This document shows, in pieces, positions 1 to 9,547 of a stretch of DNA of 64,000 nucleotides. Under the pieces are notes generated by a model. It saw nothing but the letters and a program-made list of their open reading frames with translations, did no database searches and was not told where the DNA came from. Position 1 is the stretch's first letter; each line of letters begins with the position of its first letter. This stretch comes from Paenibacillus lupini (GTDB taxonomy: Bacteria > Bacillota > Bacilli > Paenibacillales > Paenibacillaceae). Location: the NCBI RefSeq assembly GCF_011761355.1, contig NZ_JAASRW010000003.1, positions 269,091-333,090 on the forward strand, given 5' to 3'. The position numbers were made by a program, and so were the translations under genes.

Positions 1-1449
1 AAGAAGCTGTTCGATCATGTGCAGAAGCTGAGCTTCCGTTTCTTCGATAATACGAAGACTGGCCATCTGATCTCCCGTATGACGAACGACTTGTTCGAGA
101 TCGGGGAAGTAGCCCATCATGGTCCCGAGGATATGTTTATTGCGGTGATGACACTGGTTGGTGCGTTTGGCATTATGGCGTTTATTAATTTGCCACTGAC
201 GATTATGACCTTCATTGTTGTGCCGATCATTATTTTGCTCGTTCTCTATTTCAATGGAAAAATGACTAAAGCTGCTGATCGCCTCTTCGGCGATATGGCG
301 GACTTTAATGCCCGCGTTGAAGATACCGTTGGTGGTATCCGCGTTGTGCAGGCGTTCTCGAACGAGAAGCATGAGAGCAAGCTGTTCGAAGGGAATAACA
401 GCCGATTCCGTATGGCGAAGCTGATCTCGTACAAAATCATCGGGTTTAACTCGTCCATTACGTACATGCTGATGAGACTCGTGACGCTGTTCGTGCTGCT
501 GGCTGGTACTTGGTATGTTATTGAAGGCGATCTGCTGTATGGCGAATTCGTAGCCTTCGTCCTGATGACGAACATCTTCTTTAAGCCAATTGAGAAGATT
601 AATGCCGTTATCGAAAGCTATCCGCGTGGTATCGCAGGCTTCCGCCGTTATGTGGAGCTGCTTGAGACCGAGCCGGATGTAGCAGATTCACCTAATGCGA
701 AGGAAGTTGATCGTCTGCATGGTGATATTGAGTACCGTAATGTGTCGTTTGGCTATGAAGGCGAAGCGAAGGTGCTCGATAATATTAGCCTGTCGATTAA
801 AGCAGGGGAGACGGTTGCTTTCGTAGGACCATCCGGTGCGGGTAAAACAACACTCTGCAGCCTGCTTCCTCGCTTCTATGAAATTAGCGGAGGCAGCATC
901 TCCGTTGATGGCAATGATCTTCGTGATCTGAAGCTGGAATCGCTTCGTAAGCAGATCGGTATTGTTCAGCAGGATGTGTTCCTGTTCGCTGGTACCATCC
1001 GAGACAATATCTCGTACGGTAAGCTTGGCGCTTCCGAAGCCGACATTATGCAGGCAGCACGCCGTGCTAGATTAGAAGAGTTCATTGCTTCCCAGCCTGA
1101 CGGTCTGGATACGGTTGTTGGAGAGCGGGGAGTTAAGCTGTCCGGCGGTCAAAAACAGCGTATGGCGATTGCCCGGATGTTCCTGAAGAACCCGCCAATC
1201 CTGATCCTTGATGAAGCAACTTCGGCGCTTGATACCGAGACGGAGCAAGCGATTCAGCAGTCACTCGCTGAGCTGTCCGTTGGCCGGACAACACTAGTTA
1301 TCGCGCATCGTCTTGCTACGATTAAGAATGCCGACCGCATCGTGGTGGTGACCGAGAACGGTATATCCGAGCAAGGCCTCCATGAAGAGCTTGTGGCAAC
1401 AGGTGGTATTTACAGCCGTCTGCACCAAGCGCAGTTTGGTAAGATTTAA
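1..1449 (+). CDS. ABC exporter, permease-ATPase fusion (5' truncated by window edge)
   Basis: Carboxy-terminal 482 residues of an ABC half-transporter. The frame is already open at base 1, so roughly the first 100 residues of a usual 580-600 residue protein lie outside the window. The visible part holds the last membrane helices (hydrophobic stretches near residues 55-80 and 150-190) and a complete nucleotide-binding domain: Walker A GPSGAGKTT near residue 276, a Q-loop, the signature LSGGQKQR near 380, Walker B ILILDEA near 400 and the H-loop IAHR near 434. This is the MsbA/BmrA exporter type. It would pump a lipid, drug or peptide out of the cell as a dimer, but the substrate cannot be read from sequence. 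The GTG at base 19 is internal, not the start. A strong hairpin follows the stop codon. Confidence 0.93.
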   Translation, partial: KKLFDHVQKLSFRFFDNTKTGHLISRMTNDLFEIGEVAHHGPEDMFIAVMTLVGAFGIMAFINLPLTIMTFIVVPIIILLVLYFNGKMTKAADRLFGDMADFNARVEDTVGGIRVVQAFSNEKHESKLFEGNNSRFRMAKLISYKIIGFNSSITYMLMRLVTLFVLLAGTWYVIEGDLLYGEFVAFVLMTNIFFKPIEKINAVIESYPRGIAGFRRYVELLETEPDVADSPNAKEVDRLHGDIEYRNVSFGYEGEAKVLDNISLSIKAGETVAFVGPSGAGKTTLCSLLPRFYEISGGSISVDGNDLRDLKLESLRKQIGIVQQDVFLFAGTIRDNISYGKLGASEADIMQAARRARLEEFIASQPDGLDTVVGERGVKLSGGQKQRMAIARMFLKNPPILILDEATSALDTETEQAIQQSLAELSVGRTTLVIAHRLATIKNADRIVVVTENGISEQGLHEELVATGGIYSRLHQAQFGKI

Positions 1450-1461
1450 TGGCATAAAGGT

Positions 1462-1495
1462 AATCCCCCGTGAATCATTCATGGGGGATTTTTTG
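1462..1495 (+). terminator. Rho-independent terminator
   Basis: Arms AATCCCCC and GGGGGATT (1462-1469 and 1483-1490), extended inward by a GTGAAT/ATTCAT pairing and followed by a T-rich tail. It lies 12 bases after the stop of the ABC exporter. Confidence 0.85.
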
Positions 1496-1628
1496 TTGCA
1501 AATGAAAGAATGAATAACACTGGTTTCCACCTGTGCGCCTTTTTGTGCAGTCCATGTTGAACATTTCTGTTTGGGCAAATTGTGATATAGTGTGGTTGTT
1601 CAAAATATATCACGAGCAGGTGGAAATG

Positions 1629-3371
1629 ATGGATGAGAGAGATGGTTCATACATAAAGCGGTTCTTCGGCTGGGATACGCTGCGTGGTCAGCTTTACTGG
1701 ACACTGCTGGTCAGCTCCGTTATCCCGCTGGTCCTAGTTGGTATTCTGACGGTGTATTCGATTTACAATATTTTAACTAACAAAATCGAAAAGGGCATCG
1801 AGCAAAATTTACAGCGGGTAAGCGGTTCTTTGGAGGAGACGTTACAAAACCTCTATGATGTGTCTCAGCAAATGTCTTACCAGGGCTTTGTGGGTCAGGA
1901 TGTGGAAGCGCTGCAAGCGAGTGAGGACAATTATGAGAAGTCACAGCTGGTAGCGGCTATTCAAAGTGATATGGGTATTCTTAATGCATCGAATCCAACG
2001 ATAGGATTAGTTTTTTATTATGATACGATCACTGGAGAAATCCAATATAACAATTATATAACCCGAGATTTGCACCCCGATTTCGACCGATTGCCGAAAC
2101 TCTCCGTCAAATCCGACCATGTCTTCAATGGCCCGCACTTAACTCTTTATAAATATAATGACATTTCTGTATTCTCCATTGTGCGAAGCGTAGGCGGCAT
2201 CACAGATCCCAATAACCCTCTGATCGTGTATGCGGAAACGAATGTGAAGGTCATTCAAAATATACTGAACAAAGAGCAATACGGGATGAATGTATCTCAT
2301 TTGCTTATGAATAATGACGGCACCATTCTCTATAGCGACAAACCTGAGCTGACTCCGATCGGCAGCACTTATGATGCAAAACCGATGGAGCGATACTATT
2401 TTCACGAGGTGACGGGCAGTCAAGGGTGGAGACTTGGTGTGTTTGTTGAGAAGGGCGAATACCAGAAGGAGATTCGTGATTGGTTCGTCAAATATGCCTA
2501 CATCGTTGTGCTGGGGCTGCTGATCAGCATCTGGGCTGCCTTTCGGACATGGAAGGTCGTTATCGCACCGCTGCACCGCATCCGCAAGGGTATATCTGCC
2601 GTCATCAGTCAGGAACCCAATGACAATTTTCAAATGACGGGATTACGGGAGTTTGATTTTCTCATTCAAAACTTTAGTGATATGCAATTTAAGATTCAGA
2701 GATTGATTAAAGAAGTGGCGAAGGAAGCGAGTGAGAAGCAGGAAATTGAGATGGAGAAGCTGATGGCTCAGATCAACCCGCATTTCTTGTACAACACCCT
2801 TAATACAGCCCAATGGCTTGCACGACTGAAGGGTCAGCATGAGATCGACCGGTTTCTGTCGCTATTCACCAAGGTGTTGAAATACAATTTGGCGAAAGAC
2901 GGCACCATCGTTTCGCTGAAGGATGAGATAGACTCCTTGAACGATTATGTTGAGCTGCAAAAAATTAGATACGACTTCGAGTTTGATGTACGATACTTCA
3001 TCCCAGAGCCGTTTCTGGAGACGCCGCTACCGCGCTTTATTTTACAGCCGATCGTGGAAAATGCCTTATATCACGGAATGATGGACGAGAAGGGGATCAT
3101 CGAGGTCACTGCACAGGAGCAGGGAGGAATGCTGGTTCTAATGGTTAAGGATAACGGGAACGGAATCAGTCCGGAGAAAATCAAGGAGCTTCTGGAGTCG
3201 GATACGCGGAAAAATAACCTTTCGGGTCTGGGAATCGGCCTTAATTATGTCGTGCGGACATTGAGTAACTTTACGGGTGGTGCCAGCGATTTGAAAATAA
3301 ACAGCCAAATAGGCGAAGGTACGACTGTATCTATTCACATGCCAATGCATAAGGAGGCGACGGAGCAATGA
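1629..3371 (+). CDS. YesM-family sensor histidine kinase
   Basis: Membrane sensor kinase of the YesM/LytS-like class (580 residues) that phosphorylates the regulator encoded immediately downstream. Two membrane helices (about residues 22-44 and 288-306) flank a large extracellular sensor region. A HAMP linker, the His_kinase H-box INPHFLYNTLN with His385, and an ATPase domain with DNGNGI (near 508) and GLGIGL (near 533) follow. The ATG at 1629 is chosen because AGGTGG at 1618-1623 lies five bases upstream; the ATG at 1626 is possible, and upstream extensions lack a ribosome site. It overlaps the next gene by four bases (ATGA), a sign of translational coupling. The family usually senses extracellular sugars or binding proteins and controls adjacent carbohydrate importers, which fits the following genes; the ligand is unknown. 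Confidence 0.92.
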   Translation: MDERDGSYIKRFFGWDTLRGQLYWTLLVSSVIPLVLVGILTVYSIYNILTNKIEKGIEQNLQRVSGSLEETLQNLYDVSQQMSYQGFVGQDVEALQASEDNYEKSQLVAAIQSDMGILNASNPTIGLVFYYDTITGEIQYNNYITRDLHPDFDRLPKLSVKSDHVFNGPHLTLYKYNDISVFSIVRSVGGITDPNNPLIVYAETNVKVIQNILNKEQYGMNVSHLLMNNDGTILYSDKPELTPIGSTYDAKPMERYYFHEVTGSQGWRLGVFVEKGEYQKEIRDWFVKYAYIVVLGLLISIWAAFRTWKVVIAPLHRIRKGISAVISQEPNDNFQMTGLREFDFLIQNFSDMQFKIQRLIKEVAKEASEKQEIEMEKLMAQINPHFLYNTLNTAQWLARLKGQHEIDRFLSLFTKVLKYNLAKDGTIVSLKDEIDSLNDYVELQKIRYDFEFDVRYFIPEPFLETPLPRFILQPIVENALYHGMMDEKGIIEVTAQEQGGMLVLMVKDNGNGISPEKIKELLESDTRKNNLSGLGIGLNYVVRTLSNFTGGASDLKINSQIGEGTTVSIHMPMHKEATEQ

Positions 3372-4735
3372 AGGTCATTATAGTAGACGATGAGAAGCTG
3401 GTCAGGCGTGGATTGATCTCAATTATGCCATGGGCAAAATATCATATGGAGGTCGTCGGCGAAGCGGGGAACGGAAGAAAAGCGTTAGAACTGCTCGAGA
3501 CGCTCGAGGTTGATCTTGTTTTTACGGATTTAATGATGCCGGAGATGTCAGGCTTTGAGCTGATCGAGGAAATCAATGAAAAATACCCGGCCAAATCGGT
3601 AGTTGTGTTATCCTGCCACGAGGAATTTTCGTTCGCGCAGAAGGCCATTAGGCTCGGAGCTATTGATTATATCGTCAAAAACGATCTGGAAACCGACGTG
3701 ATGGATGATGTGCTGGAACGCATTGCACACAGCTATGAGGATAAGGTGAAAATACGAATCTCGCATGAGGCGAAGGTATTCGACCGGGTTATGGTTGTTC
3801 TTGAACTTAAAGACGAAGAGAAAGCAGGCCAATTGGTCCAAAAGCTTTCTGCAAGCCATGTTATTCACTATTTAGAGAGACGTTGCTGGTTTCTCTCGCT
3901 GGACGGTCTTGGAGAATTAGAGGAACAATCATTGATTAACGATATTAAACAGGCCAACTGCCTTCCGGTGCTGGTGCACGGCTTAGGCCATGTATCGTTA
4001 AGTGTTACGGTGGACAAGCTGCATGGCTATCTGGCTACAGGCTTATTATATGATTATACGAAAATGCTGAACTTTTGGGAGTGGAAGGCGGACGAAGAGA
4101 AAGAATCTCTGAACCCGGAGAAGGCTCAGCTTAGTTCTCGATGGAACAGTCCGGAATGGATCTATAGTAATGAGGCATACGAGAATTTGCTACAGGATAC
4201 TGCAGCGATGAGATTGCCGATGAGTGAGCTGAAGAGCTTGCTGTTCCCGGCTTTTCTTGAGAATGGCCGCTGGCTGCTCATGCTTGAATGGTCGATGCAG
4301 CTAATCTTTCGTTTGGAGCCGCTTCGCATGTGGGAGGAATGGAGGGCAGTGCTTGAGGAGGAGAGAGATAAGCTCCGCAGCATGGTATGCAAGACCAAAT
4401 ATAGCGACGATATCCTGCGGGTTATTTATAAAGCGATTCGTTACATGCATGAACAGGAAGAGATGGATTTCAGTCAAAGTGAGATCGCGGGCATTGCCAA
4501 TATGAGCCGGACGTATTTCAGCCAATGCTTCAAGAATGTAACAGGGAAGTCATTTAATGATTACGTCACTGACATTCGGATGTCCAAAGCGAAGAAGTTG
4601 CTTGTGCACACGAATACACCTATCTATCAAATTGCTCAGCACGTCGGCTTCAAGGATGAGAAATATTTCAGTAAGCTGTTTTTACAGGAAATTGGAGTAC
4701 TGCCCTCAGACTTCCGGAAGCAATGGGAGAAGTAA
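3368..4735 (+). CDS. YesN-family response regulator (receiver + AraC HTH)
   Basis: Response regulator of 455 residues. The amino-terminal receiver has the acidic pair D7-D8 and phospho-acceptor D54 in the context FTDLMMPEMSG. The carboxy-terminal 100 residues form an AraC-type double helix-turn-helix (IAGIANMSRTYFSQCF, then IAQHVGFKDEKYFSKLF). The middle region is poorly conserved linker, as in other YesN proteins. It is the cognate partner of the preceding kinase by overlap and family pairing, and is expected to activate the downstream solute-binding protein, permease and GH43 genes. Two TTGTTAGC direct repeats just downstream of this gene are candidate binding sites. Confidence 0.92.
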   Translation: MKVIIVDDEKLVRRGLISIMPWAKYHMEVVGEAGNGRKALELLETLEVDLVFTDLMMPEMSGFELIEEINEKYPAKSVVVLSCHEEFSFAQKAIRLGAIDYIVKNDLETDVMDDVLERIAHSYEDKVKIRISHEAKVFDRVMVVLELKDEEKAGQLVQKLSASHVIHYLERRCWFLSLDGLGELEEQSLINDIKQANCLPVLVHGLGHVSLSVTVDKLHGYLATGLLYDYTKMLNFWEWKADEEKESLNPEKAQLSSRWNSPEWIYSNEAYENLLQDTAAMRLPMSELKSLLFPAFLENGRWLLMLEWSMQLIFRLEPLRMWEEWRAVLEEERDKLRSMVCKTKYSDDILRVIYKAIRYMHEQEEMDFSQSEIAGIANMSRTYFSQCFKNVTGKSFNDYVTDIRMSKAKKLLVHTNTPIYQIAQHVGFKDEKYFSKLFLQEIGVLPSDFRKQWEK

Positions 4736-4757
4736 TGAAGTGCTCGGGGTAAGAAGT

Positions 4758-4790
4758 TTGTTAGCCAGAACGTAGACTAATGTTGTTAGC
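4758..4790 (+). promoter_or_regulatory. Direct repeats TTGTTAGC, candidate AraC-type regulator site
   Basis: TTGTTAGC occurs at 4758-4765 and again at 4783-4790, a 25-base period, in the 184-base gap between the YesN-like regulator and the solute-binding protein gene. AraC-type regulators often bind direct repeats at about two helical turns, so this is a candidate site. Only the repeat itself is observed. Confidence 0.3.
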
Positions 4791-4919
4791 GGCAAATATC
4801 CCTGATGAGAGCGGATACAAAATCACACCTAGTTGTGAACTTCGGTCCGACCCTTACATCCGCAAAACAGGCTTATACTGGGGATGTAACAATAAACGAT
4901 ATGCAGGGGGAAAGCAGAA

Positions 4920-6554
4920 ATGAAAAAGACATTAAGCATATTAATCGTTTGTGCACTGATGGTGCTGACTGCATGCTCAGGCAATAACGGTAATGCAAAT
5001 AACAGTAGCAATAACACAGGCGGGAATAATTCTGCTGGAGGGACAACTGAACCTGCTGATCCTTACGCGCCAATGTCAGAGACAGTAACGATCAGCATCG
5101 GCAAGGAAGCAGCGGTTGATCCGAAGCTGCCAAGCGGTTCGACGATTGAAGATAATGAGCTCACCCGCTATTTCGCAGACAAGCTGAACGTGAAGTATAC
5201 GAATGAATGGGAGGCAACGGGTGACTCCTACATGCAGAAGGTTGGACTAACGCTGTCGACCGGCGATATTCCGGATGTCATGGTTGTAGACAAGCAGCAG
5301 CTTGTTCAATTGGTAAATGCAGACCTGATTGAGGATCTGACCTCTACTTACGAGAACTTCGTATCGCCGGCGCTCAAAGCGGCTTATGATTCCACGGATG
5401 GCTACAGTCTTGCATCTTCAACATTTGATGGCAAGCTTATGGCCTTCCCTAACGTCAGCCCCGGTGCAGATGCGCAAAACATGCTGTGGATTCGTCAAGA
5501 CTGGCTGGACGAACTTCAGCTGGAAGCTCCGCAAACGATGGATGACATCATTAACGTAACGAAAACCTTTATGGATAAAAAAGGGTCCGTTGGTCTCTTG
5601 GGAAATCAAGTGATCGTTAACATCGGTACAAGCGTATTTGGCTTCGATTCCATCTTCAGCGCTTATAACGCATACCCACAGCTATGGACCGAGGATGCAA
5701 GCGGCAATGCCGTTTATGGCTCGATTCAGCCTGAGGTGAAGGATGCTTTGGCCAAAATCAGAGGTTGGGTGCAAGAAGGTGTAATTGACAAGGAATTCGC
5801 CGTGAAGAAAAACGAGCAGGTCAATGAGCTTGTCGTCAGTGGCAAAGCAGGTATTTTCTTCGGACCATGGTGGCTGCCGTTTGGCATGTTGGCCGATTCC
5901 GTTGCACAGGATTCCAAAGCGGAATGGGTATCGTACCTGTCGCCGCTCAGTCAAGAGGGGAAAATGAATACGCATATGGCCTCTCCGACAACAAGATATC
6001 TGGTCGTGAAGAAAGGCTTCAAGCATCCAGAGGCGGTATTGAAAACGTTAAACATGCAATTTGATGCCGATCAGCTGCAAGGCGAAGGTATCGTAGAGAA
6101 GGATGGCTACAACTGGATGAACATGCCGTTCTCCTTGCTTCTAAGCAACTATGACGATAAAGAGAAGAAGGCAAAGCTCGTTCAAGACGTTATCGACGGT
6201 AAAGCTAATGCAGATACCCTGCAAGGCGAGGCGAAGCAAATTTATAATTCTTACTTGAAGGATAAAGAAAATCCGAAAAAAGATTTAGCTGCTTGGTCGC
6301 AAAGACATGCGTTCCTGACAGGCGCTCTTCCTCTGATTCAAGACGATAAAATCAATCGCAAGGTTGGCATCTATTACGATCAGACCGATACGATGCGCAC
6401 CAAATGGGCGAACCTTCGCAAGCTGGAGGATGAAACCTTCCTCAAGATCATTATGGGCAATGAGCCGGTGGAATCATTTGATTCGTTCGTAGACAAATGG
6501 AAGTCGCAAGGCGGCGATCAAATTACGAAAGAAATCGCTGAAGCAGCGAAGTAA
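4920..6554 (+). CDS. Extracellular solute-binding lipoprotein of sugar ABC importer (LplA-like)
   Basis: Lipoprotein of 544 residues. The signal peptide ends in a lipobox with Cys19 (MVLTACSG), followed by an Asn/Gly/Ser-rich tether. The body has the family-1 binding protein look (LTLSTGDIPDVMVVD, GKAGIFFGPWWLP) at the large size of the LplA/YtcQ subgroup, which usually binds oligosaccharides derived from plant polysaccharides. The start ATG follows an AGGGGGAAA ribosome site. It is the first gene of a four-gene run with two permeases and a GH43 enzyme and no ATPase. A shared MsmX-like ATPase is the usual partner for this class (family knowledge). The substrate is inferred only from the GH43 neighbour: an arabinose- or xylose-containing oligosaccharide. 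Confidence 0.92.
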   Translation: MKKTLSILIVCALMVLTACSGNNGNANNSSNNTGGNNSAGGTTEPADPYAPMSETVTISIGKEAAVDPKLPSGSTIEDNELTRYFADKLNVKYTNEWEATGDSYMQKVGLTLSTGDIPDVMVVDKQQLVQLVNADLIEDLTSTYENFVSPALKAAYDSTDGYSLASSTFDGKLMAFPNVSPGADAQNMLWIRQDWLDELQLEAPQTMDDIINVTKTFMDKKGSVGLLGNQVIVNIGTSVFGFDSIFSAYNAYPQLWTEDASGNAVYGSIQPEVKDALAKIRGWVQEGVIDKEFAVKKNEQVNELVVSGKAGIFFGPWWLPFGMLADSVAQDSKAEWVSYLSPLSQEGKMNTHMASPTTRYLVVKKGFKHPEAVLKTLNMQFDADQLQGEGIVEKDGYNWMNMPFSLLLSNYDDKEKKAKLVQDVIDGKANADTLQGEAKQIYNSYLKDKENPKKDLAAWSQRHAFLTGALPLIQDDKINRKVGIYYDQTDTMRTKWANLRKLEDETFLKIIMGNEPVESFDSFVDKWKSQGGDQITKEIAEAAK

Positions 6555-6609
6555 TAAATGCAGGGCATCGGAGCCTAAGCGAAAGCCAGGCAGACTTGCT
6601 TAGGTTCCG

Positions 6610-7536
6610 GTGAAATTAGAGTTGCTTAAGGATGGAGTGGGAGCTTTGCGAGATTCCAAAAATTCGTTACATTATCATCTGATGCTGGCGCCGGGCATGA
6701 TCCTCCTTATTATTTTCGGAATAGTTCCGCTATTTGGAATGGCGATTGCATTTCAAGACTTTATTCCCGTCAAAGGAATATTCGGCTCCAAATGGATTGG
6801 CTTGGAAAATTTTAAGTACATGTTTGAGCTTGATGACAGCAAAACCATTTTCTTCAACACCATCTTTATTTCTGTAATGAAAATGCTCATGAACGTACTC
6901 ATTCCGGTGTTCACCGCTTTGCTGCTTCATGAAATCGTCTTTAGCCGACTGAAAAGATGGATGCAGACCATTATTTATTTGCCGCATTTTCTCTCGTGGG
7001 TTATTCTGGCTGGTATTTTGACCGATATGCTTTCGCAGAACGGCATTGTCAATCAAGTGGTAACCGCCATTACGGGCGAACCGATCTTTTTCATGGGAAG
7101 CAATAAATGGTTTCCGGTAGTTGTAGTATTGAGTGATGTATGGAAAGAATTTGGCTTTAACACGATCATTTTCATAGCGGCTTTAACGGCGATTAACCCG
7201 TCGCTCTATGAAGCAGCCTCCATTGACGGGGCTGGACGGATCCGCAAAATCTGGAGCGTCACGCTTCCGGGGATTTTGCCGACGATCATTCTCGTGTCCA
7301 CGCTTAACATCGGTAACATTCTTAACGCGGGCTTTGATCAGATCTATAACCTATACAATCCCTTGGTCTATGAGTCGGGAGACATTATCGACACCTATGT
7401 ATACCGCATCGGACTCGTCCAATATCAATATGGTTTAGCTACTGCGGTTGGAGCGCTGAAGTCGGTTGTCGGATTCATTCTTATATTTGTCTCCTACAAG
7501 TTGGCCTCCAGGTTTGCGGGTTATCGCATTTTCTAA
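6610..7536 (+). CDS. ABC importer permease, LplB type
   Basis: Inner-membrane permease with six predicted helices and the cytoplasmic EAA loop (EAASIDGAGRIRKIWSVTLP) that contacts the ATPase. The amino-terminal motif APGMILLIIFGIVPLFGMAIAF is typical of the LplB half of oligosaccharide importers. The start is uncertain: GTG 6610 has no good ribosome site, whereas GTG 6637 follows AAGGATGG and TTG 6649 follows GGGAG; the conserved region begins just after these. It pairs with the next permease to form the channel fed by the upstream lipoprotein. Confidence 0.9.
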   Translation: MKLELLKDGVGALRDSKNSLHYHLMLAPGMILLIIFGIVPLFGMAIAFQDFIPVKGIFGSKWIGLENFKYMFELDDSKTIFFNTIFISVMKMLMNVLIPVFTALLLHEIVFSRLKRWMQTIIYLPHFLSWVILAGILTDMLSQNGIVNQVVTAITGEPIFFMGSNKWFPVVVVLSDVWKEFGFNTIIFIAALTAINPSLYEAASIDGAGRIRKIWSVTLPGILPTIILVSTLNIGNILNAGFDQIYNLYNPLVYESGDIIDTYVYRIGLVQYQYGLATAVGALKSVVGFILIFVSYKLASRFAGYRIF

Positions 7537-7587
7537 GCATGGCAGCACCGAGAGAACGCATTATTGTAATTAGAAGGGAAGTGTCCC

Positions 7588-8466
7588 ATGCCGCTCACAG
7601 GTAAACGCGGAATCAGGACTACTGATATTATTTTGACGCTCGTTATGTTGCTCATTACACTGCTTTGCTTGCTGCCGTTGATTAATGTTGTATCATTGTC
7701 TTTCAGCGGCAAGTCTGCGGCAGCATCCGGCGCAGTTACCTTGTTTCCTGTTGATTTCACCTTTTATTCCTATGAATATATGTTTAAGGACAGCCGGTTC
7801 TTTGATGCCTTCGGCGTATCGGTTAAGCGGGTGCTGCTTGGCGGGGCAATCAATTTCGTATTAACGATTATGATGGCTTACCCTCTTGCGAGGGAACGGC
7901 AAGAGTTCCGGGGAAGAGATATCTATATGTGGGTCATCGTATTCACGATGATGTTCACGGGCGGGTTAATACCATGGTATATGGTTGTGAAGAGCCTTCA
8001 TCTGACGGATACGATCTGGGCGCTTGTGCTCCCGACGGCCGTTCCCATCTTTAATGTGATATTGCTGATGAACTTCTTCCGAGGCTTGCCGAAGGAAATT
8101 AATGAGTCGGCCAAAATGGACGGTGCGGGTCCATGGCGCACGCTCATTACGATCGCCGTTCCTCTTGCAATGCCGGCTATCGCAACAGTCACTTTATTTA
8201 GTATCGTGAGTCACTGGAACGCGTTTTTTGACGGGTTGATTCTAATGAACAAGCAGCATAATATTCCATTGCAAACGTATATCCAGCAACTGGTGGTTGC
8301 TCCATCGATTACGTCTTCCACGAGACCGGAGGATTTGATCAACTTCTCCCAGCGGACATTTAACGCAGCCAAAATCGTCGTAACGATGCTGCCGATCCTG
8401 ATCATCTATCCATTCCTGCAACGTTATTTCGTTCACGGCATTACTCTTGGCTCCGTAAAGGAATAA
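7588..8466 (+). CDS. ABC importer permease, LplC/YtcP type
   Basis: Second permease of importer 1, 292 residues with six predicted helices. The EAA loop reads ESAKMDGAGPWRTLITIAVP near residue 172, and the carboxy end has the family motif of permeases ending in KE after TLGSVKE. Start ATG follows AGAAGGGAAG at proper spacing. A 51-base gap separates it from the preceding permease, and the GH43 gene begins 24 bases later, so the cluster is presumably one operon. Confidence 0.93.
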   Translation: MPLTGKRGIRTTDIILTLVMLLITLLCLLPLINVVSLSFSGKSAAASGAVTLFPVDFTFYSYEYMFKDSRFFDAFGVSVKRVLLGGAINFVLTIMMAYPLARERQEFRGRDIYMWVIVFTMMFTGGLIPWYMVVKSLHLTDTIWALVLPTAVPIFNVILLMNFFRGLPKEINESAKMDGAGPWRTLITIAVPLAMPAIATVTLFSIVSHWNAFFDGLILMNKQHNIPLQTYIQQLVVAPSITSSTRPEDLINFSQRTFNAAKIVVTMLPILIIYPFLQRYFVHGITLGSVKE

Positions 8467-8490
8467 GCATTCACAAAAAGGAGATGCAGC

Positions 8491-9363
8491 ATGCAAATCA
8501 ACAATCCGATATTGCCGGGCTTCTGGGCAGATCCCTTTATCCTGCGCGATGGCGACGACTATTATTTATACCCGACTAAGGACAGTGCCGGCTGGATGTA
8601 TGAGAAGTTTCATGTGTTCCATAGCAAGGATCTCGTTAACTGGGACGGGCCTTATCTGGCGCTTGACCTAAACGATGTCAGCTGGGCTGACAAGCAGGCA
8701 TGGGCTCCCGGCATCGCCAAATATAAGGGGAAATATTATATGTATTTCTCTGCGGAGGCGCAGATTGGCGTTGCCGTTGCGGACTCTCCTCTTGGACCGT
8801 TCAAGGATATGCTGGACCGTCCGCTTATTACCCGTAATCAATATGACTGCCAATCGATTGATGCGGACTTATTCGTCGATGACGATGGACAGCCCTATCT
8901 GCTGTGGGGGCAAGGGAAGTGCTGGATTGTTCCGATGGAGGACGATATGACGACGTTCAAATCTGAACCGGTGCAATTGTCCGTGCAGATCCATAACGCC
9001 AAAGGCAGCGATGCCATTGCGGGCGACATTGCGGTATATAATGAAGGACCGCATATGCAAAAGCGTGATGGCCGTTATTGGCTCACATGGAGCAATTATG
9101 ATACGCGTGATCCAAGATACCAGATTGCTTATGCATTCAGCGATCATATTCTGGGTCCTTACGAGGTGCATGAGAATAACCGGATGACGCTTGAATCAGT
9201 CAACGCGGTAGGTACAGGACATGCTTCACTTACAGAATATGAGAACGAATGGTACCTGATCTATCATCGGCTCGCGGAGCCGGAAACCAGCGTGCTTCGT
9301 GAAACCTGCATCGGATTAGTACGCTTCAAGGACGGTCAGCCTTACGTAGACGTGAATCAATAA
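8491..9363 (+). CDS. GH43 family glycoside hydrolase (arabinosidase/xylosidase type)
   Basis: Five-bladed propeller glycosidase of 290 residues, single domain. The three expected acidic residues are visible: catalytic base D14 in GFWADPFIL, D124 in SIDADLF and acid E185 in NEGPHM. No signal peptide is present, so it should act in the cytoplasm on imported oligosaccharides, trimming arabinofuranosyl or xylosyl residues; the exact specificity within GH43 cannot be assigned. Start ATG follows AAAAAGGAG. It is the last gene of locus 1 and is followed by a perfect terminator hairpin. Confidence 0.9.
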   Translation: MQINNPILPGFWADPFILRDGDDYYLYPTKDSAGWMYEKFHVFHSKDLVNWDGPYLALDLNDVSWADKQAWAPGIAKYKGKYYMYFSAEAQIGVAVADSPLGPFKDMLDRPLITRNQYDCQSIDADLFVDDDGQPYLLWGQGKCWIVPMEDDMTTFKSEPVQLSVQIHNAKGSDAIAGDIAVYNEGPHMQKRDGRYWLTWSNYDTRDPRYQIAYAFSDHILGPYEVHENNRMTLESVNAVGTGHASLTEYENEWYLIYHRLAEPETSVLRETCIGLVRFKDGQPYVDVNQ

Positions 9364-9387
9364 TAACGTATTTCAATATCGATCATA

Positions 9388-9428
9388 GATCAGGGGCTGT
9401 TCCAAATTGGAACAGCCCCTGATCTTTA
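9388..9428 (+). terminator. Rho-independent terminator of locus 1
   Basis: Perfect 16-base-pair stem with arms at 9388-9403 and 9409-9424 (GATCAGGGGCTGTTCC and its complement), a five-base loop and TTTA after it, 24 bases past the GH43 stop. Confidence 0.88.
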
Positions 9429-9474
9429 TGCAGGCGGCTTGGGAGAAAGAGGGCGTTTGTCCATCGGTCATTCA

Positions 9475-9503
9475 TTGACGGAAAGGGTATTGCATAGTAC
9501 ATT
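9475..9503 (+). promoter_or_regulatory. Candidate sigma-A promoter for cupin-MFS pair
   Basis: TTGACG at 9475-9480, a 17-base spacer and TACATT at 9498-9503, about 45 bases before the TTG start of the cupin gene. The -35 box is good and the -10 box is weak. Confidence 0.4.
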
Positions 9504-9547
9504 TGACTCAATATGTCGAGAAATGTAATAGAGAGGAGAGGACTGTA

